In this document: positions 8,911 through 17,832 of the stretch, piece by piece
Numbering within the stretch: the stretch's first letter is position 1
Layout: each line of letters begins with the position of its first letter
NCBI RefSeq assembly: GCF_003851545.1
Contig: NZ_BHVX01000011.1
Span: 97,833-161,832, forward strand
Source of the DNA: Ralstonia sp. SET104
Lineage (GTDB): Bacteria; Pseudomonadota; Gammaproteobacteria; Burkholderiales; Burkholderiaceae
Reading direction: 5' to 3'
Length of the DNA: 64,000 nt
Translations under genes and position numbers: made by a program
Notes under the pieces: generated by a model
Database searches by the model: none
What the model was told of the DNA's origin: nothing
What the model saw: only the letters and a program-made list of their open reading frames with translations

Positions 8911-10389
8911 ATGTCAACGGAATCCCTTTCTGCCGCTCGCGTTACCAGCTCGCCTGCCAAACGGCATTGGCCCGCGCTGGCGGCGCTGCTGAGCGGCAAC
9001 TTTGTCACCATTCTCGACCTGTTCATCGTCAACGTGGCGATTCCGGACATCCGCGCCAGCTTGCATGCGAGCTTTGCCGAGATCCAGCTCGTGATGGTCG
9101 GCTACAGCGCGGCGTATGCGGTGTTCCTGCTCAACGGCGCGCGCCTGGGCGATTTGTTCGGGCGCAAGCGCATGTTCCTGGCTGGCATGGCGCTGTTCAC
9201 GCTGGCATCGGCCTTGTGCGGGCTGGCGACCACGCCGTGGATGCTGATCGCCATGCGCGTCGGCCAAGGCCTGGGCGCGGCCATTCTGATGCCGCAGGTG
9301 ATGGCGTCGCTGCGCGTGCTGTTTGACGGCGATGCGCGACGGCGCGCGTTCGGCACCATGGGCGCGGTGCAAGGCGTGGCGGCATCGGTGTCGCAAATTA
9401 TCGGCGGCTGGCTGATTGCCCACCCATTGGCGGCAGAAGTGTCGGGCTGGCGCGCGGTGTTTCTGGTGAATGTGCCGATTGGCATCGTCGCGCTGCTGGC
9501 CGCACGCAGCTTCGTGGCGGAATCGCGCGCGCCGGTGGCTGCGCGGCTGGATGTGCATGGCGCGGTGGCGGGCGCGGTGGCCCTGGCCATGCTGCTGGTG
9601 CCCGTCATGCAGGGGCGGGAGTCCGGCTGGCCGTGGTGGTCATGGGCGGTGCCGCTGACCTCGCTGCTGGTGTTCCGCCACTTTGTGCGAGTGGAGCGGG
9701 CGCTGTCCGCAGCGGGCCGCGTGCCCATCATCGAGATGGCGTTGTTCCGCAACCGCAGCTTTGTGCTGGGCGTGCTGGCAATCTTCCTGTTCTACACAGC
9801 CATCAGCTCGTACTTTTTGGCGCTGACGATTCTGCTGCAGTTCGGGCGCGGCTTGTCGGCGCTGGCAGCGGGGCTGGTGTTCACGCCGGCAGCGATCGCG
9901 TTTTTTACCGGCTCGCTGACGGCGCCGCGGCTGGCCGAACGCATTGGGCAACGTGCATTGCTGCTGGGCGTGGGGATCTTCGCGGTGGGCCTCGTGCTGC
10001 TGGCCACAATGGCACAGGCCGGTGTCGCCACCGCGTGGCTGATCGTGCCGCTGGTGCTCAACGGCTTTGGGCAAGGCATGGTGATTCCGCTGTCGCTCAA
10101 CACCATCCTGAGCGGCGTGGAAACCGCACAGGCCGGCATGGGCGCCGGCACGGTAACGACCATGCAGGCCGTCGGCAATGCGGTGGGCGTGACGGTGGTG
10201 GGCGTGCTGCTGTTCTCGCTGCTCGGCCAGATGGATGGGTTGAGCGGCACGGTTGCGATGGATGCCACTACGGACGCTACGCACGCAGCGCACTACGGCC
10301 ACGCATTCGCTCTGGCAACGCTCTACAACGTGGGCGCGACAGTGCTCGCCTTCGTACTGTTCTGGCGCGCATGGCGCCGGCACGCTTAA
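8911..10389 (+). CDS. MFS multidrug efflux transporter, DHA2 (14-TM) family
   Basis: Inner-membrane proton-coupled exporter of 492 residues. The DHA2 signature is visible: FVTILDLFIVNVAIPDI in TM1 (the D-E/D-x-x-x-V-N-x-A-x-P motif), GARLGDLFGRKRMF (motif A) and a long array of hydrophobic segments consistent with 14 helices. It resembles EmrB/QacA-type drug pumps. No membrane-fusion partner gene is adjacent. It is probably repressed by the divergent TetR protein through the palindrome just upstream. Confidence 0.92.
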   Translation: MSTESLSAARVTSSPAKRHWPALAALLSGNFVTILDLFIVNVAIPDIRASLHASFAEIQLVMVGYSAAYAVFLLNGARLGDLFGRKRMFLAGMALFTLASALCGLATTPWMLIAMRVGQGLGAAILMPQVMASLRVLFDGDARRRAFGTMGAVQGVAASVSQIIGGWLIAHPLAAEVSGWRAVFLVNVPIGIVALLAARSFVAESRAPVAARLDVHGAVAGAVALAMLLVPVMQGRESGWPWWSWAVPLTSLLVFRHFVRVERALSAAGRVPIIEMALFRNRSFVLGVLAIFLFYTAISSYFLALTILLQFGRGLSALAAGLVFTPAAIAFFTGSLTAPRLAERIGQRALLLGVGIFAVGLVLLATMAQAGVATAWLIVPLVLNGFGQGMVIPLSLNTILSGVETAQAGMGAGTVTTMQAVGNAVGVTVVGVLLFSLLGQMDGLSGTVAMDATTDATHAAHYGHAFALATLYNVGATVLAFVLFWRAWRRHA

Positions 10390-10396
10390 CCTGCGC

Positions 10397-10996
10397 TTAC
10401 TTGCGCACCCAGCCGCGCCGCACGCAGGGTGCCAATACCACACCATGCACCGCCAGCCCCAGGCGGTGCAGCGGCTCCGACACCGTATGCGCCACGCGCC
10501 CGCTGCACAGCCATGCACTCAGGGTCGACACGGCAGCCGCGCCCAACATGTCAAACGGATAGTGCACGCCCAGGTAAATGCGCGCCCACGCCATCGGCAA
10601 GCCCAACAGCGCCAGCAACACACCTACGCGACGCAACCGCGCGTTCCACATCAGGCTGAACGCCACAGTCCAGAGCACCGTCAGGTGGTCGCTCGGGAAT
10701 GATGAATCCGGGGCGTGCGGCAGCAGATTGGTCCCCAGGTCAATCGCAAACGGCCGCGGGTGATACCACGCCAGGCTCAAGCCGACGTTGATCAACAAAG
10801 CCAGCACCGCCGCCACGCCGGTCTGCAATGCCTGACGGCGTGTAGTCGGCGCGCCCCATAGCCAGCCGGCCACGAGCGTAAGCGGCACCAGCCAGATCGC
10901 ATATTCAGCAAAGGCCAACGCCAGCCAGACGGTGGTGGCCGAAGGGTCGGCCGGGGCGTTCATCCAAAGAAACAGCGTGTGATTGAGTGATTCCAT
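10397..10996 (-). CDS. PAP2-family phosphatase (undecaprenyl-diphosphatase-like)
   Basis: A 199-residue integral membrane protein with the three PAP2 signatures: YHPRPF (R81-P82), SSFPSDH (catalytic His H104) and ARIYLGVHYPFDM (R139, H145, D149). Length and topology match BcrC/YbjG-type enzymes, which dephosphorylate undecaprenyl diphosphate during cell-wall lipid recycling. The substrate is inferred from family only. It faces the MFS gene tail-to-tail across seven bases. Confidence 0.85.
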   Translation of the reverse strand: MESLNHTLFLWMNAPADPSATTVWLALAFAEYAIWLVPLTLVAGWLWGAPTTRRQALQTGVAAVLALLINVGLSLAWYHPRPFAIDLGTNLLPHAPDSSFPSDHLTVLWTVAFSLMWNARLRRVGVLLALLGLPMAWARIYLGVHYPFDMLGAAAVSTLSAWLCSGRVAHTVSEPLHRLGLAVHGVVLAPCVRRGWVRK

Positions 10997-11108
10997 ACAG
11001 CGTCGGCCAACGGGCCCGAGTGATTCAACGTCAACGACAGAAATGCCGGGCCCACAGTACGGAACATTCCCTTCAATTCCCTTGGGGCCAACCTGTGAGC
11101 AAGCCTAG

Positions 11109-11830
11109 GCCACCAGACTTAGGCCTGCCGTAGCGGCGCCCCGATCACTGCCCAGGCTTTTCCCACCGCTTACCGGTGCCTGTGATGTAGGCACACTTGC
11201 CGCACCGGCCTGCCTGACCGATACCACCCTCAACCTGCTGAGCACCGGCCGCTTTACCGTGTGCTGGTATGGGAAGTCACGGCGCTGTACCGGCGCCCGC
11301 TCGAGGCGCACGTGTTGCTGCAGCAGGCCTCCATGCACGATGCGCTGACCGGCCTGTGCAACCGCAGCGACTTCAACGAGCAGATCGGCACGCAGATCAG
11401 CGCCGCCCAACGCAACGGCCAGGCGTTCTCACTGGTGATGGTCGATGTCGACCACTTCAAGCGCTACAACGACGCCTTCGGCCACCTCAAGGGCGATGCC
11501 TGCCTCGCAGCCGTGGCCGATGCGCTGGCCGGTGTGGTGCGCCACCCGGCGGATTTCATCGCCCGCTACGGCGGCGAAGCGTTCGTGGTTGTGCTGCCCG
11601 AAACCGATGCACGCGAGGCCGAGGCCTTCGCCGAGCGTGCGCGTGAAGTCGCGCTACGCCTGCGCATAGAAGCCACCACACCGTCGCGCTACGTGACCGT
11701 CAGCGCTGGCTGCGCCACGTCCGTGCCGAGCAAGGGCGCTCCCTCTATCGACACGCGGCTGGTCGAAACCGCCGACGCCGCGCTGCACCGCGCCAAGGCA
11801 GCCGGCCGCACTCACATAACGCACGTGACG
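11109..11830 (+). pseudogene. Decayed MASE4-GGDEF diguanylate cyclase
   Basis: The intact part (GTG at 11261) encodes a GGDEF domain: ASMHDALTGLCNRSDF, VDVDHFKRYND, RYGGEAF (residues 104-108) and ADAALHRAKAAGR. The signature is GGEAF, not GGDEF/GGEEF. In a different frame just upstream (about 11109-11280) a stretch reads LTDTTLNLLSTGRFTVCWYGK. This resembles the end of a MASE4 membrane sensor, which normally continues through one more helix into the LVWEVTALYRR linker. The two parts are out of frame and the intervening helix is missing, which indicates an internal deletion or frameshift. The open frame also runs ~86 codons past the domain to 12091 into AT-rich non-coding sequence. Cyclic-di-GMP synthesis is doubtful. 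Confidence 0.6.
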
Positions 11831-12359
11831 CACGACAACCGCTCAAGCACCGCTGGGCGTCCGTCTCGCCTGTCTTTGCTGTCTTCTTTATTTCTTTTGT
11901 ATATAAAAATAGTAGTAGTAGATAACGGTGGATGGTTTCTGTGGATAGCCGCAGAAAACGCTTTCGCATCAACCGTTTGCGGAATGCACAACCCATCGGA
12001 CAGCATGTGCCGTTGCGTGGATGACTCGTGCAGGGCGCGCCTCACCCTACCGGCAGACGCCGAAGTTATTCCCAAACTGTGGACAACCTGACCCCGGACA
12101 GCGAACACAGTTGTCCCTGAAGTTCTGCACGCGTTTATCCACAGCGGGAATCGTGCCCTCGCACCGGGTGACTTCGTCGGCCCATCCCAACCGTACCGGG
12201 AAAGATGGCCGAACAAGCGGAACAGAACCGCGTGGTTAGCCGCCCCGAATCCGCCTGTTGCTCCCTGTCGTCGAATGTCCGCTACCAAATCACCGACGCA
12301 ACGCTACTCGATGCTGGCGCGTGGCTCTGTATGAACGCCTTTGCAGTCGTCCGCCTGCT
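11831..12359. other. Non-coding stretch with DnaA-box-like sites
   Basis: Apart from the runaway tail of the cyclase frame, no gene is seen. The stretch includes an AT-rich segment near 11880-11930 and three sites resembling DnaA boxes: TGTGGATAG (11940-11948), TGTGGACAA (12078-12086) and a perfect TTATCCACA (12135-12143). Confidence 0.5.
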
Positions 12360-12902
12360 TCAGCGCAACAAAGGCGTGACAATCCGCTCCAGGCGCTCGG
12401 CCGTCCAGGCGGGCTCGCGCGATTCCCAACCGTTGTCGGCCAGCAGGCCTTTGCGGTCGACCGTGAAGTTCACGGGCAGGCGCCAGATACGGCCGTAGCC
12501 GCCCGCGTAAGCGCTGCCGAGCAGGCCAACCGGAAAGCTTAGCTTGGCCGCCACATCGCGCACGGCTGACAGCTCGTCTGGCTCGTCCAGGCTGAAGCCC
12601 AATACGCGCAGGCCCTTGTCGGCATGGCGCGCGGCGTAGGCCGATAGCAGGGGAAGCTCCGTGCGGCAGGGGCCGCACCACGTTGCCCAAAATGTCAGCA
12701 CCACCACCTGACCGCGCAGGTCATCGGTCGCAATGCTGCGCCCATCCAGGGTGTGAAGGACGAGGGGAGGCGCGGGGCGCCCCACTTCCAGACTGGCCGC
12801 GTGCGCCGCCGCCTGTCGTCCGCTCAGCCCGGCGCCTAAGGCCAGCGCGCCAGCCGCACGCAGCCACGCGCGCCTTGGCCCGGGCCCTTGCACCGGGTTC
12901 AT
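12360..12902 (-). CDS. TlpA-family exported thioredoxin
   Basis: A 180-residue protein whose N-terminus (RRAWLRAAGALALGAGL) is a probable export signal with a twin-arginine-like start. A TlpA/ResA fold follows: VGRPAPPLVLHTLDG, then FWATWCGPCRTELP with the CGPC active site, and LPVNFTVDRKG with the cis-proline region. It probably acts as a periplasmic thiol-disulfide reductase. An alternative start at 12920 would overlap the end of the upstream barrel gene. It is the last of three leftward genes; both upstream partners are rich in exposed cysteines and are plausible substrates. Confidence 0.85.
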   Translation of the reverse strand: MNPVQGPGPRRAWLRAAGALALGAGLSGRQAAAHAASLEVGRPAPPLVLHTLDGRSIATDDLRGQVVVLTFWATWCGPCRTELPLLSAYAARHADKGLRVLGFSLDEPDELSAVRDVAAKLSFPVGLLGSAYAGGYGRIWRLPVNFTVDRKGLLADNGWESREPAWTAERLERIVTPLLR

Positions 12903-12909
12903 GTCCGCA

Positions 12910-13953
12910 TCAGAACGCATAGCTCGCCCCAATAGTGCCCGACCAGCGCGGGAAGAGTTGATAGCCCTGCAGATTGCTGTACAGCGCCTTCTGCAGGAAG
13001 GCATAGACCTGCATGTTGTGCGCCACGCTAACCGTCACGCCTGGCGACAGATAGACCGCCGTGCCGCCCGTGCTGACAGTGTCGGCCAGCGCCCCCCGAT
13101 CGGGGCTCTTGCGCGTCACGTTGACCTGCAGTTGCGGCACGATGTGCGGATTCGCCTCATAGCGCAGACCGAAGCTTGCCGTGGCGGCATTGCCAGGTCG
13201 GAAGTCTGCGCCGGCATCACGCAGCCTGTGGGCCACGGCCGCCTGGAATTGACCGTTGATGAAGGCATCGAAATCCTGGCTGACGGGCTGGTAGTAGTAG
13301 GCGCCGAGAATCAAGTCGGTGCTGCCGGTACCTGGCTGCAGGCTGGAATCGAGCGCCTGCCCGCCGGCTGCATTGGGGCCGCTGTTGAAGAAGACCGGAT
13401 TGCGCCCGACCGTGGCGCCGGTGTTCACATTCTGGCCGCCGTAGCGTCCGGTCGGCAGCTTCACGCCCAGTTGCACCCCCAGATTGTGCGTGGGCAGGAA
13501 GCCCTGGTAGCTGGCGATCAGCTTGATGTCGCCCAGGCCGCTGGCCGTGGCGCCACTCAGGTTGTCAGGGGTGAGCTGGTCGGTCGTGGCGTTGCCGTAG
13601 GTGGTATGGCTGCGGTCGATATATGGCACGGCCGCGCTAAAGCCCCAGCTACTGTTCGGGCTGTAGTAGATACCGAGGATGGCGTAGCGGTTGATGGTCT
13701 GGCGCTCCACCTCCTGGTTGCCGCCAGCGGCATTGATGGCCGCGACCTCAGCCGGCGTGACCGACCCCGTGCCGTGGCGCAACTGGTTCTGCGGGAGATA
13801 CGTGTAATCAAGGCTGACGCGCCAGCCCGGGATCGCGGAGTAGCCCATGGCGGCATCGGTGCTGAGCGAACAGCCGCAGGTAGCGCAGGCAAAAGCAAAC
13901 GCGGGGAACGACAAGGCAGCGCCGACGGCTCCGGCGCGAAGAAACGGATTCAT
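12910..13953 (-). CDS. Outer-membrane beta-barrel protein with CATCGC N-terminus
   Basis: A 347-residue protein with a Sec signal (FPAFAFA) followed directly by CATCGCSLSTD, so the mature protein begins with a cysteine cluster. The rest is strand-rich with alternating aromatic residues (SLDYTYLPQNQ, YAILGIYYSPN, LILGAYYYQPV) and ends in aromatic IGASYAF. This is the usual pattern of an outer-membrane barrel with a C-terminal Phe. I recognise the general type (often called transporter) but no defined function. The gene is followed by the TlpA gene and preceded by a DUF2946 gene, in the same direction. Confidence 0.75.
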   Translation of the reverse strand: MNPFLRAGAVGAALSFPAFAFACATCGCSLSTDAAMGYSAIPGWRVSLDYTYLPQNQLRHGTGSVTPAEVAAINAAGGNQEVERQTINRYAILGIYYSPNSSWGFSAAVPYIDRSHTTYGNATTDQLTPDNLSGATASGLGDIKLIASYQGFLPTHNLGVQLGVKLPTGRYGGQNVNTGATVGRNPVFFNSGPNAAGGQALDSSLQPGTGSTDLILGAYYYQPVSQDFDAFINGQFQAAVAHRLRDAGADFRPGNAATASFGLRYEANPHIVPQLQVNVTRKSPDRGALADTVSTGGTAVYLSPGVTVSVAHNMQVYAFLQKALYSNLQGYQLFPRWSGTIGASYAF

Positions 13954-14041
13954 GACAGTCCTGGCAAATCGTGGGCGGAGTATCCGCCCTTAGCGTAAAG
14001 ACGCGCGGGCAGCGCGCCATTGGTCGTATTGACGACGTGCG

Positions 14042-14419
14042 CTACGCCACCGGCGGTGCCCGAGCCGGCGCCAGGAACCTGCGGGAATGTCGGTAGAAGG
14101 CCGATGAAGAAAGCAGCGGCACGGCAAACTGCAAGCCGCGTTGCGCAATGAATGCCCATGTCACTGGCGGCGCCGCGTGGAGCGTGCCAACGTCCGAGCA
14201 GAACAGGCAGCACAGCATGCCGACGTGGTTGGCGCCGGAATGATTCTGGCCGTCGGGTGCCTGGGCATCCATTCCGGCAATCGGCTTGCCGCTTGCACTG
14301 CAAACGGCGTGAACGGCCAACCATTCCGCCTGCTGCTCATGGGCCATCGCCGGCAACGGCGCATGCAGCGCCATACCGAACAGTGCAAGCCAAACGAGGA
14401 CGCGGCGGACGAAAGACAT
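14042..14419 (-). CDS. DUF2946-family exported protein
   Basis: A 125-residue protein with an N-terminal signal or membrane segment (VLVWLALFGMALHAPLPAMA). The mature part has a Cys/His-rich centre (HVGMLCCLFCSD) and the family-typical C-terminus RAPPVA. DUF2946 proteins are small exported proteins often found near copper-handling genes, but no activity is established. The start is chosen at MSFVRRV; the open frame extends upstream without a signal peptide. It heads the three-gene cassette with the barrel and TlpA genes. Confidence 0.78.
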   Translation of the reverse strand: MSFVRRVLVWLALFGMALHAPLPAMAHEQQAEWLAVHAVCSASGKPIAGMDAQAPDGQNHSGANHVGMLCCLFCSDVGTLHAAPPVTWAFIAQRGLQFAVPLLSSSAFYRHSRRFLAPARAPPVA

Positions 14420-14814
14420 GCGGGCGAAGAATTTGCTGCTGATTATAGAGAGTAAATACCGCAGAAAAGGCAACCCGCAACGGCAAGTCTTACTGACGTG
14501 ATGCGACATGGCGTCGCATTGGCCCCCAACGTACAGCGAGCGTTCGTAGCGGTCGCCGGGCAGTTGGCGGCATAAAGTGATTGTCGCTTTATGGCCGGAA
14601 ACAGCCGGCCAAGGCTCCATCGGTCGATGGCCGCTAAGGCGCCTTCAACGTGCGCAATCCTTGCTCGGTACACCAGAGAAACAACAAAGCCGACACGTGG
14701 TCGGCTTTGTTGTTGACGCATAAGACTGCACACTTTGTCAGAGAAGCATGTCCTTGCACCTGCTGCAAAAATATCGTCCCTGTCTCAAACGCTTGGCAAA
14801 CTTTGCCAGTGAGT
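14420..14814. other. Intergenic region between tRNA-Ala and DUF2946 gene
   Basis: No gene is seen. It contains the strong hairpin at 14680-14714 and a short palindrome GGCAAA-C-TTTGCC next to the tRNA 3' end. The promoter of the DUF2946 cassette should lie in 14420-14660. Confidence 0.5.
14680..14714. terminator. Perfect 15-bp hairpin downstream of tRNA-Ala
   Basis: AACAACAAAGCCGAC and its exact complement flank an ACGTG loop. One arm starts A-rich and the other ends T-rich, so it can serve as a factor-independent terminator in either direction. It most likely ends the leftward tRNA transcript. The stem is longer than usual. Confidence 0.6.
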
Positions 14815-14890
<76 letters not shown>

Positions 14891-14937
14891 GTGAAAATTT
14901 AGTCTACCCGAATTCCCGGCTTGCCTTCAATCGCGGG

Positions 14938-16650
14938 TCAACCTGTGTTTTCGATGCCGAGATTGCCCTCCATGCCGACTATACGCGGCGTATTCAGCGG
15001 CCTCGCGGTCACTTCGCGCTGGTCGCGCAGCCAATCAGCCAGCACGTCCCACACCGGGCGGCCACCGGCCTTGCGCGCTTCGGGCGATACGGCGGCCCAG
15101 CCAGCCACCTTGTAGCGGCGGTCGGCGTCGAGCGGTTTGTCCCCCAGGCGCATGTCGGTAATGCGCTGGCCCATCGGGCGCGTAGGGTCGATGGTGTAGC
15201 GCAGGCCGCCAGTGCGCACCATGTCACCGCCCTGCTGGTAGTACGGGTCGGGATTGAACAGGTTGTCGGCCACGTCTTCAAGCACGGTTTTGATCGTCGC
15301 GCCGGTCATCTCGGTGAGCGTGGTGGCCGGGTAGGTGATGGCGGTCTGGGCCATCAGCGCTTCCATCGTCAGTGCCTCGCCGGGCAGCAGTGACGTGCCC
15401 CAGCGGAAGCCGGGCGAGAAGGCGATCTCCGCGCCCTGCGCGTGCATCAGGCCATCGACGATGAGCTGGTCGAACGTGCCGTTGAAGTTGCCGCGCCGGT
15501 ACAGCAGGCCGCGGTTGACGGCGAGCGTCTCGCCCAGCTTGCTCTTGTACGGCGCCCGCACGCGCTCGATGAGTGCAGTCATGGCCGGATCGGGCGGCAG
15601 CAGATCAGCGAAGACGGGCAGCAACGTGTAGCGGATATCGCGCACGGCGCCGCCGCGCACGTCCAGATCGAGCACGCCGACGAACTTGCCGTTGGCGCCC
15701 GCGTTGGTGACAAGCGTCACGCCGCCGGGGTTGCTGACCTTGACCGGCGCAGGCACCGCATCGTGCGTGTGCCCACCGAGAATGGCATCCAGCCCGCGCA
15801 CGCGCGACGCGAGCTTCAGGTCCACATCCATGCCGTTATGCGACAGCAGGACGACCACCTTGGCGCCCTTGCCGCGCGCCTCGTCAATCATCTTCTGCAG
15901 CCGCTCTTCCTGGATACCGAAGGTCCAGTCGGGCGTGAAATCAGCCGGATGCGCGATCGGCGTGTACGGGAAGGCCTGACCGATGATGGCGACAGGCACG
16001 CCGTTGAGCTCGCGCAGCACGTACGGGTCGAACACCGGATCGCCAAAGTCGGCGGTCTGGATGTTCTGCGCGACGAAGGCGACCTTGTTCTTGAAGTCGT
16101 GATCGACCACGTGGCGCACGCGATCGGCGCCGTAGGTCATCTCCCAGTGCGGGGTCATGACATCCACGCCGAGTGCGAGGGCAGCATCGACCATGTCCTG
16201 CCCGTTGGTCCACAGCGACGTGGCCGAGCCCTGCCACGTATCACCACCGTCGAGCAGCAGCGCGTTCGGGCGTGTGGCGCGCAGGCGCTTGATGAGCGTG
16301 GCCAGATGCGCGAAGCCGCCCATGCGGCCGTAGCGGCGCGCGGCTTCTGTGAAGTCGAGTGCGGTGAACGCGTGCGCAGCACGTGTGCCGGGCGCGATGC
16401 CATAGCGCTTGAGCAGCGCATGGCCAACCAGATGCGGCGGCTGCCCGGCCCATTGCGCCACGCCCAGGTTGACGCTGGGTTCGCGGTATTCGATGGGCAG
16501 CAACTGCGCGTGGCAATCGGTGAAGTGCAGCAGGTGGACGTTGCCGAAGCGAGGCACGTCGTAGTGGACCGTGTCAGCGTGAGCATCGGTCAGGCGCAGA
16601 CCGGCGGCTGCGGCAATCGTCAGGGCTTGAACGAATTCGCGGCGGTTCAT
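14938..16650 (-). CDS. soxB: SoxB thiosulfohydrolase
   Basis: Periplasmic di-manganese hydrolase of 570 residues that releases sulfate from the SoxY-bound cysteine S-thiosulfonate during thiosulfate oxidation. The N-terminal MNRREFVQALTIAAAAG is a twin-arginine signal. The 5'-nucleotidase/metallophosphatase fold shows HFTDCHAQL (D45, H47), LLLDGGDTWQGS, LSHNGMDVD and LGGHTHDAVP. A C-terminal 5'-nucleotidase-like domain follows. The length matches the family. It overlaps soxW by ATGA (16647-16650) and is the last gene of the leftward sox operon. Confidence 0.95.
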   Translation of the reverse strand: MNRREFVQALTIAAAAGLRLTDAHADTVHYDVPRFGNVHLLHFTDCHAQLLPIEYREPSVNLGVAQWAGQPPHLVGHALLKRYGIAPGTRAAHAFTALDFTEAARRYGRMGGFAHLATLIKRLRATRPNALLLDGGDTWQGSATSLWTNGQDMVDAALALGVDVMTPHWEMTYGADRVRHVVDHDFKNKVAFVAQNIQTADFGDPVFDPYVLRELNGVPVAIIGQAFPYTPIAHPADFTPDWTFGIQEERLQKMIDEARGKGAKVVVLLSHNGMDVDLKLASRVRGLDAILGGHTHDAVPAPVKVSNPGGVTLVTNAGANGKFVGVLDLDVRGGAVRDIRYTLLPVFADLLPPDPAMTALIERVRAPYKSKLGETLAVNRGLLYRRGNFNGTFDQLIVDGLMHAQGAEIAFSPGFRWGTSLLPGEALTMEALMAQTAITYPATTLTEMTGATIKTVLEDVADNLFNPDPYYQQGGDMVRTGGLRYTIDPTRPMGQRITDMRLGDKPLDADRRYKVAGWAAVSPEARKAGGRPVWDVLADWLRDQREVTARPLNTPRIVGMEGNLGIENTG

Positions 16651-17153
16651 TTTGTGGTGCTGTGCGCGTAGCGTGCGAGGTCCGCTACATCGTCTTCGAG
16701 CATCTCGCCGACTTCCTTGCGCACGACGCGGCCACGATCATCGAGCACGAGCAGCTCGGGCAAGCCCTTGCGCGGGCCGGTGGCAGCGCACAGCGCGTCG
16801 GTTTCCATCGTCACCGCAAAGGTGAGGCCGCGCTTGGCGACGTAATCGCGGGCGAGTTGCGGGTTGGCATCAATGCTGATGGTGAGGATGCGCAGATCGG
16901 TGTTGCGTGTGGCGTCGTACAGCTTCTGCAGACGCGGGTTCTGCAGCGCGCAGAACGGGCACCACGATGCCCACGTGGCGATGATGACCGGATGCCCGTG
17001 CCACGCTTCACCCGGCACGCGCGTGCCGTCGAGCAATTGCACTTCGGGCATCGTCACCACATCGCCCACTTCGACGGCCTGCGCGGCACTAACGGCACCA
17101 GCGGCGAACACCATCGCCGCCGCCAACATCACGAGCCGTTGAAGGGCCTGCAT
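16647..17153 (-). CDS. soxW: SoxW-like periplasmic thioredoxin
   Basis: A 168-residue exported thioredoxin with a signal peptide to about residue 26, the active site ATWASWCPFCALQNP (CPFC) and a cis-Pro segment (GLPELLVLDDRG). In other Sox systems SoxW is a periplasmic thiol reductant thought to keep the SoxY carrier cysteine active. It sits between soxX (8-base gap) and soxB (4-base overlap). The CPFC centre differs from the CGPC of the TlpA protein at 12360, so the two probably have different partners. Confidence 0.85.
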   Translation of the reverse strand: MQALQRLVMLAAAMVFAAGAVSAAQAVEVGDVVTMPEVQLLDGTRVPGEAWHGHPVIIATWASWCPFCALQNPRLQKLYDATRNTDLRILTISIDANPQLARDYVAKRGLTFAVTMETDALCAATGPRKGLPELLVLDDRGRVVRKEVGEMLEDDVADLARYAHSTTK

Positions 17154-17161
17154 GACGATCC

Positions 17162-17824
17162 CTACTGATTGACCGGCGAGACCGGGTCAAACAACAGCGC
17201 CATCACGTCGCGGATCTGCTGCTCGGTCAGGATGCCCTTGTGCCCGAAGCGCGGCATGTTGGAGCACGCCGCATACGCGTTGGAGTTGTAGATCTTGCCC
17301 CACGTGTAGCGCAGGATGGCTTCCTGAGCGTCAACCCCGCCGCGCAGCCTGCCGTACTGATATAGCGATGGGCCGATGGTGCCGTACGACACCTCGTCTT
17401 TTGACAGGCGATGGCACGCATAGCAATTGGCGCCATTCATGCCGCCGGGCGGGTCGGAGAACTGCATGCCATGGCCGCTCTGCGCGGTCTTCTCGCCTGC
17501 CTTCCAGTCGCCCAGCCACTTGCCGTCGGCCGGGTAGCGGATGGTCTTGAGCTGCGCGTCTTCCAGCTTCTTGGCAACGGCGGCGGGCACGGCGTTGCGG
17601 TCTGCGTATTGGCTGCAGATTTTCTGCACGTCGTCGCGCTCGGTCACGCCTTCCACGGTGGCCGGGCCCTTGGAGACAAAGCTCTCGTGGATGACCTTGG
17701 CGAGTGCGGCGTCGGCCTTCACATCGGGCTTGGGCGGGGTGACAGCCTTGGATGCGTCTGCCGCCTGCGCGGTGCCCACAACCAGCGTCAAAGCGGTCAA
17801 AACGATGGGGATCAGTCGGATCAT
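17162..17824 (-). CDS. soxX: SoxX, monohaem cytochrome c subunit of SoxAX
   Basis: A 220-residue periplasmic cytochrome with a signal peptide (about 1-21), one haem site CYACH at 134-138 and a C-terminal SNMPRFG that supplies the axial Met (M190). SoxX takes electrons from SoxA when thiosulfate is coupled to SoxYZ. The start at MIRLIP fits the signal peptide; an in-frame ATG four codons earlier would overlap soxA. An N-terminal ~100-residue extension before the cytochrome fold is typical of longer SoxX forms. Confidence 0.92.
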   Translation of the reverse strand: MIRLIPIVLTALTLVVGTAQAADASKAVTPPKPDVKADAALAKVIHESFVSKGPATVEGVTERDDVQKICSQYADRNAVPAAVAKKLEDAQLKTIRYPADGKWLGDWKAGEKTAQSGHGMQFSDPPGGMNGANCYACHRLSKDEVSYGTIGPSLYQYGRLRGGVDAQEAILRYTWGKIYNSNAYAACSNMPRFGHKGILTEQQIRDVMALLFDPVSPVNQ

Positions 17825-17832
17825 GCGTGGCC

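Noticed and set aside
11831..12091. The C-terminal 86 codons of the GGDEF frame as a real domain
   Set aside because: It is composed of AT-rich and DnaA-box-containing sequence, has no structure typical of the family, and follows a domain that normally ends at its last helix.
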